This document shows, piece by piece, positions 5,103-7,131 of a DNA stretch of 7,131 nt. The stretch is from an uncultured Roseiflexaceae bacterium. GTDB lineage: Bacteria; Chloroflexota; Chloroflexia; Chloroflexales; Roseiflexaceae. The stretch lies in assembly GCA_937988885.1 (NCBI GenBank), contig CALKHR010000045.1, positions 1 through 7,131 on the forward strand, in the 5' to 3' direction. Under the pieces are notes generated by a model. That model ran no database searches. It was given only the letters and a program-made list of their open reading frames with translations, and had not been told where the DNA came from. A program made the translations under genes and the position numbers. Every line of letters begins with the position of its first letter. The stretch's first letter is position 1.

Positions 5103-6029
5103 ATGACTGAGGTTGTTGCTCAAGCGCTGCCTGGCTCGCATCAGGCTGAGCTTGCGGCGATCCTCCAGCGGCATGCGCGTTGTGAGGGTGTGCAGGCGGT
5201 GGAGGCCATCCCTTCGATGTTTATCTTTCGCGCCACCACCACCTCCGATGTGATCCACTCGCTCTACGAGCCATCGATCTGCGTGGTGGCGCAGGGCAGC
5301 AAGGAGTTGATGGTGGGCAGCGAGATGTTCACGTATGATACCGAGCACTTTTTGCTGGTATCGGTGAGCCTGCCCATCTCCGCGCGGATGCTGGTCGCTA
5401 GCCCGGAGCAGCCCCACCTGGCGATGCACGTCAATCTCGACACGGCGCTACTGCTCGAATTGGCGATGCAACTCGGCGATTCCGTGCTGTCGCAGCCTAC
5501 CACTGGGCCTGGCCTCGGTGTGCACCGCCTCACGCCGATGATCAGCGATGCGATGCTGCGCTTGGCGCGCCTGCTGGACACGCCGCAGCATATCCAGGTG
5601 CTGGCTCCGCTGATCCTGCGCGAGTTGAGCTATTTGCTGCTGACGGGGTCGGAGGGCGCGAAACTGCGCGAGTTGGTGGTGTCGGACGGGCAGGCGCAGC
5701 GGGTGGCGCGGGTCATCGAGCGGCTGCGCCGCAGTTATCGTGAGCCGCTGCGGGTCGAGCAACTGGCCAGGGAGACGGGCATGAGCGTGGCGGGGCTGCA
5801 CCGCCATTTTAAGGCCGTGACAGCGATGAGTCCGTTGCAGTACCAAAAGATGTTGCGCCTGCATGAGGCCCGACGGCTGATGTTGGGCGAGCACTTGGAT
5901 GCCACCACGGCGAGCGTGTATGTGGGGTACGAGAGCGCTTCGCAGTTCAGTCGCGAGTACAGCCGCCTGTTCGGCGCGCCACCAGCACGCGATATCGCAC
6001 GAGTACGGGCATCCGCCTTTTCGGAGTAG
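5103..6029 (+). CDS. AraC-family transcriptional regulator with AraC_N-type sensor domain
   Basis: A 308-residue DNA-binding regulator. ATG 5103 follows GGGAGGT (5088-5094) at 8 nt. The N-terminal half (about 35-190) matches the cupin-like AraC_N domain often seen next to oxidoreductases: EAIPSMFIFRATTTSD, PSICVVAQGSKELMVGSE, FLLVSVSLPISARM, then LLRELSYLLLTG-like text before the linker. The C-terminal AraC DNA-binding domain has helix-turn-helix one at about 216-237 (LRVEQLARETGMSVAGLHRH) and helix-turn-helix two at about 267-291, with the family signature GYESASQFSREYSRLFG followed by P. Both helices are intact. It is divergent from the SDR gene and ends 10 bp before the ROK kinase, so it probably regulates the SDR and may share a message with the kinase. 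The ligand is unknown; relatives of this domain type often control oxidoreductases acting on alcohols or aldehydes. Confidence 0.92.
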   Translation: MTEVVAQALPGSHQAELAAILQRHARCEGVQAVEAIPSMFIFRATTTSDVIHSLYEPSICVVAQGSKELMVGSEMFTYDTEHFLLVSVSLPISARMLVASPEQPHLAMHVNLDTALLLELAMQLGDSVLSQPTTGPGLGVHRLTPMISDAMLRLARLLDTPQHIQVLAPLILRELSYLLLTGSEGAKLRELVVSDGQAQRVARVIERLRRSYREPLRVEQLARETGMSVAGLHRHFKAVTAMSPLQYQKMLRLHEARRLMLGEHLDATTASVYVGYESASQFSREYSRLFGAPPARDIARVRASAFSE

Positions 6030-6039
6030 CGGGGAGACG

Positions 6040-6888
6040 ATGGCGCTTTACATTGGCTTGGACATCGGCGGCACGAAATTGATGGTGGGCGCAGCCGAGC
6101 GCGACGGCCCGCTGCTGCGACGGACGTATGCGCCGACGCCTCATGCGCTCGACGAGGGCTTAGAGACGCTGCACCGTATGATCGACGAGGTGGCGCAGGG
6201 CGCGCCGATTGCGGCGATCGGCGCGGCGATCGGCGGCCCGCTCGATCATGAGCGGGGGATTGTGTCGCCGCTGCATCAGCCCACTTGGCGCGATGTGCCG
6301 CTGAAGCAGGTGATGGAACAACGGTGGGATTGTCCTTTCGGCGTGGATGTCGATACGAATGTGGCGGCACTGGCCGAGTACGCCTTGGGTGGCGAGCCGG
6401 TATCGCGGCTGCTCTACCTGACGCTGAGCACGGGCATGGGTGGTGGTTTCGTGGTGGATGGGCAGTTGTACCGTGGCGCGCAGGGCGGCCACCCGGAGGT
6501 GGGGCATCAGGCGGTGCCGTTCCGCTGCGCGCACCCCGAGCGGGTGGCCTGCGAGTGCGGCGCTCCCGATTGCTTGGAGGCATTGGTCTCGGGCAATGCG
6601 ATTCGGCGTATCTACGGTGTGCCCGCCGAGCGCCTCAACGATGAGCAATGGCAGGAGGTGGCCTACAATCTGGGCCAGGGGCTGCGCAATCTGGCGGCGA
6701 TCTACGCGCCCGAGGTGATCGCGCTGGGTGGCGGTGTGGCGGTAGGTGGCGGCGAGCGGTTGCTCGCGTCGGCCCGCGCCGTGATGGAGCAGCACCTGCG
6801 TTTGGTGGCGGCCCCGACGCTGCGGCTCAGCGCGCTGGGCTACGACACGGCGTTGCTGGGGGCGGTGGTGTTGGCGCGGTCGTTATGA
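6040..6888 (+). CDS. ROK-family sugar kinase
   Basis: A 282-residue cytoplasmic kinase that should phosphorylate a sugar or amino sugar using ATP. The frame is open from 5899, but ATG 6040 is the start: it follows the regulator stop by 10 bp, has GGGGAGA at 6031-6037 before it, and leads straight into the first strand (YIGLDIGGTK, 4-13). Motifs: the GGTK phosphate loop; GAAIGGP (61-67); DVDTNVAALAEY (103-114), where Asp 105 aligns with the catalytic base of the usual ENDAN motif; STGMGGG (130-136); HPEVGH (151-156); and CECGAPDC (171-178), a CxCG-x3-C zinc site with Asp replacing the usual Gly before the last Cys. The zinc ligands His 156 and three Cys are all present. There is no N-terminal helix-turn-helix, so it is an enzyme rather than a ROK repressor. 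HPE-x-GH in place of the common AGE-x-GH recalls some ROK fructokinases, but the sugar cannot be fixed. It is likely co-transcribed with the AraC-type regulator. Confidence 0.9.
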   Translation: MALYIGLDIGGTKLMVGAAERDGPLLRRTYAPTPHALDEGLETLHRMIDEVAQGAPIAAIGAAIGGPLDHERGIVSPLHQPTWRDVPLKQVMEQRWDCPFGVDVDTNVAALAEYALGGEPVSRLLYLTLSTGMGGGFVVDGQLYRGAQGGHPEVGHQAVPFRCAHPERVACECGAPDCLEALVSGNAIRRIYGVPAERLNDEQWQEVAYNLGQGLRNLAAIYAPEVIALGGGVAVGGGERLLASARAVMEQHLRLVAAPTLRLSALGYDTALLGAVVLARSL

Positions 6889-6890
6889 TG

Positions 6891-6908
6891 TCCACAGATT
6901 ACACAGAT
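6891..6908. repeat. Short interspersed repeat, copy 2
   Basis: An exact second copy of the 18-mer TCCACAGATTACACAGAT also found at 3644-3661. It starts 2 bp after the stop codon of the ROK kinase gene. Here the second 9-bp unit is followed by GA instead of TA. Confidence 0.75.
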
Positions 6909-6931
6909 GATGTTTGTGTAGGATGAGGTGA

Positions 6932-6953
6932 TGAGCGCTCAACGAAAGGCGCT
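6932..6953. other. Small palindrome and hairpin after the ROK gene
   Basis: TGAGCGCTCA (6932-6941) is a perfect 10-bp palindrome. AGCGC (6934-6938) can alternatively pair with GCGCT (6949-6953) across a 10-nt loop. No T-run follows, so it is not a clear terminator. I see no better terminator before the repeat at 6952. Confidence 0.35.
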
Positions 6954-7069
6954 GTCATTCCGAACGAGCCGCTAGGCGACGTGAGGAATCTCATTGTTTT
7001 GCATTGAATTATGCTTTGAGATCTCTCCCCATTCGCTTCGCTCAGGGCTTCGACCGTTCGAGATGACAG
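6952..7069. repeat. Interspersed palindromic repeat, copy B (MITE/REP-like)
   Basis: The best-preserved copy of the element seen at 107-223. It begins CTGTCATTCCGAACG and ends CGTTCGAGATGACAG. These 15-nt ends are inverted repeats with two mismatches. Internal pieces include GCCGCTAGGC, GAGGAATCTC and GAGATCTCTCC, plus a Gly/Cys-codon-like GGGCTTCG stretch near the right end that partly mirrors the left. It has the same orientation and the same length between ends as copy A. No protein is encoded. Confidence 0.85.
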
Positions 7070-7090
7070 CGTTTTTCAGCGCGTTTCGTT

Positions 7091-7131
7091 GTCATTCCGA
7101 AAGAAGTGCGTAGCACGAAATGAGGAATCTC
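7091..7131. repeat. Third, variant copy of the repeat, cut by the window edge
   Basis: It begins 22 bp after copy B ends, with the same GTCATTCCGAA start and the same GAGGAATCTC. The internal piece differs: the GCCgctaGGC palindrome of copies A and B is replaced by GTGC-gta-GCAC flanked by AAGAA and GAAAT. Only the left end is visible. Confidence 0.7.

Noticed and set aside
4959..5429. N-terminal extension of the SDR frame across the divergent region into the AraC-type gene
   Set aside because: The SDR fold begins directly after ATG 4958, which has its own GAGGAA. The extension is antisense to the regulator's start.
5899..6039. Earlier start for the ROK kinase inside the regulator gene
   Set aside because: It would add 47 residues unlike the family, and the conserved first strand begins at ATG 6040.
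5735..6583. Long minus-strand open frame (282 codons) opposite the regulator and kinase genes
   Set aside because: The product is dominated by Pro, Arg and Ser, as expected for the complement of high-GC coding sequence. Both opposing genes are clearly real.
1..7131. CRISPR array, tRNA, rRNA, transposase or phage gene
   Set aside because: No regularly spaced direct repeats, cloverleaf-like sequence, rRNA sequence or transposase/integrase motif was seen. The repeats present are dispersed hairpins without spacers.

Overview
This 7.1 kb window looks like ordinary chromosome from a moderately high-GC bacterium with many small interspersed repeats. I suspect a filamentous member of Chloroflexota (Chloroflexus/Oscillochloris/Herpetosiphon relatives). 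The grounds are the TTG and GTG starts with good Shine-Dalgarno sites, the TyrA and WalJ/YycJ-like sequences, and the interspersed CACAGATTA-type and GTCATTCCGAA...GAGGAATCTC-type repeats. No 16S or other marker gene is present, so this placement is an impression only.

Layout. Positions 1-173 hold the 3' end of an upstream, probably membrane-protein gene that runs into a repeat element. Positions 174-544 are non-coding and rich in palindromes. Positions 545-3566 hold a plus-strand gene row: a polytopic membrane protein, prephenate dehydrogenase (tyrA), a possible 47-residue ORF, a WalJ/YycJ-type metallo-beta-lactamase-fold hydrolase and a small membrane protein. The row is closed by a clean rho-independent terminator at 3588-3618. 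Positions 3619-4220 are a convergent intergenic stretch containing a 9-bp tandem repeat, a cluster of nested palindromes and a perfect 18-bp inverted repeat. Positions 4221-4958 encode a short-chain dehydrogenase/reductase on the minus strand. Across a 144-bp divergent region lies an AraC-family regulator (5103-6029), followed after 10 bp by a ROK-family sugar kinase (6040-6888). Positions 6889-7131 are again repeats: a second full copy of the element seen at 107-223 and the start of a third, variant copy.

How the parts fit. The left block combines tyrosine biosynthesis with a WalJ-like hydrolase and two uncharacterised membrane proteins, probably in one transcription unit. The right block looks like a small regulator/enzyme module: the AraC-type protein is well placed to control both the divergent SDR and the co-transcribed ROK kinase. 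The substrate cannot be named from sequence alone.

I found no convincing new multi-gene system, CRISPR array, tRNA, rRNA or transposase. The most unusual content is in the intergenic DNA: hairpin-forming repeats with imperfect terminal inverted repeats, one of which appears to supply the C-terminus and stop codon of the upstream gene.
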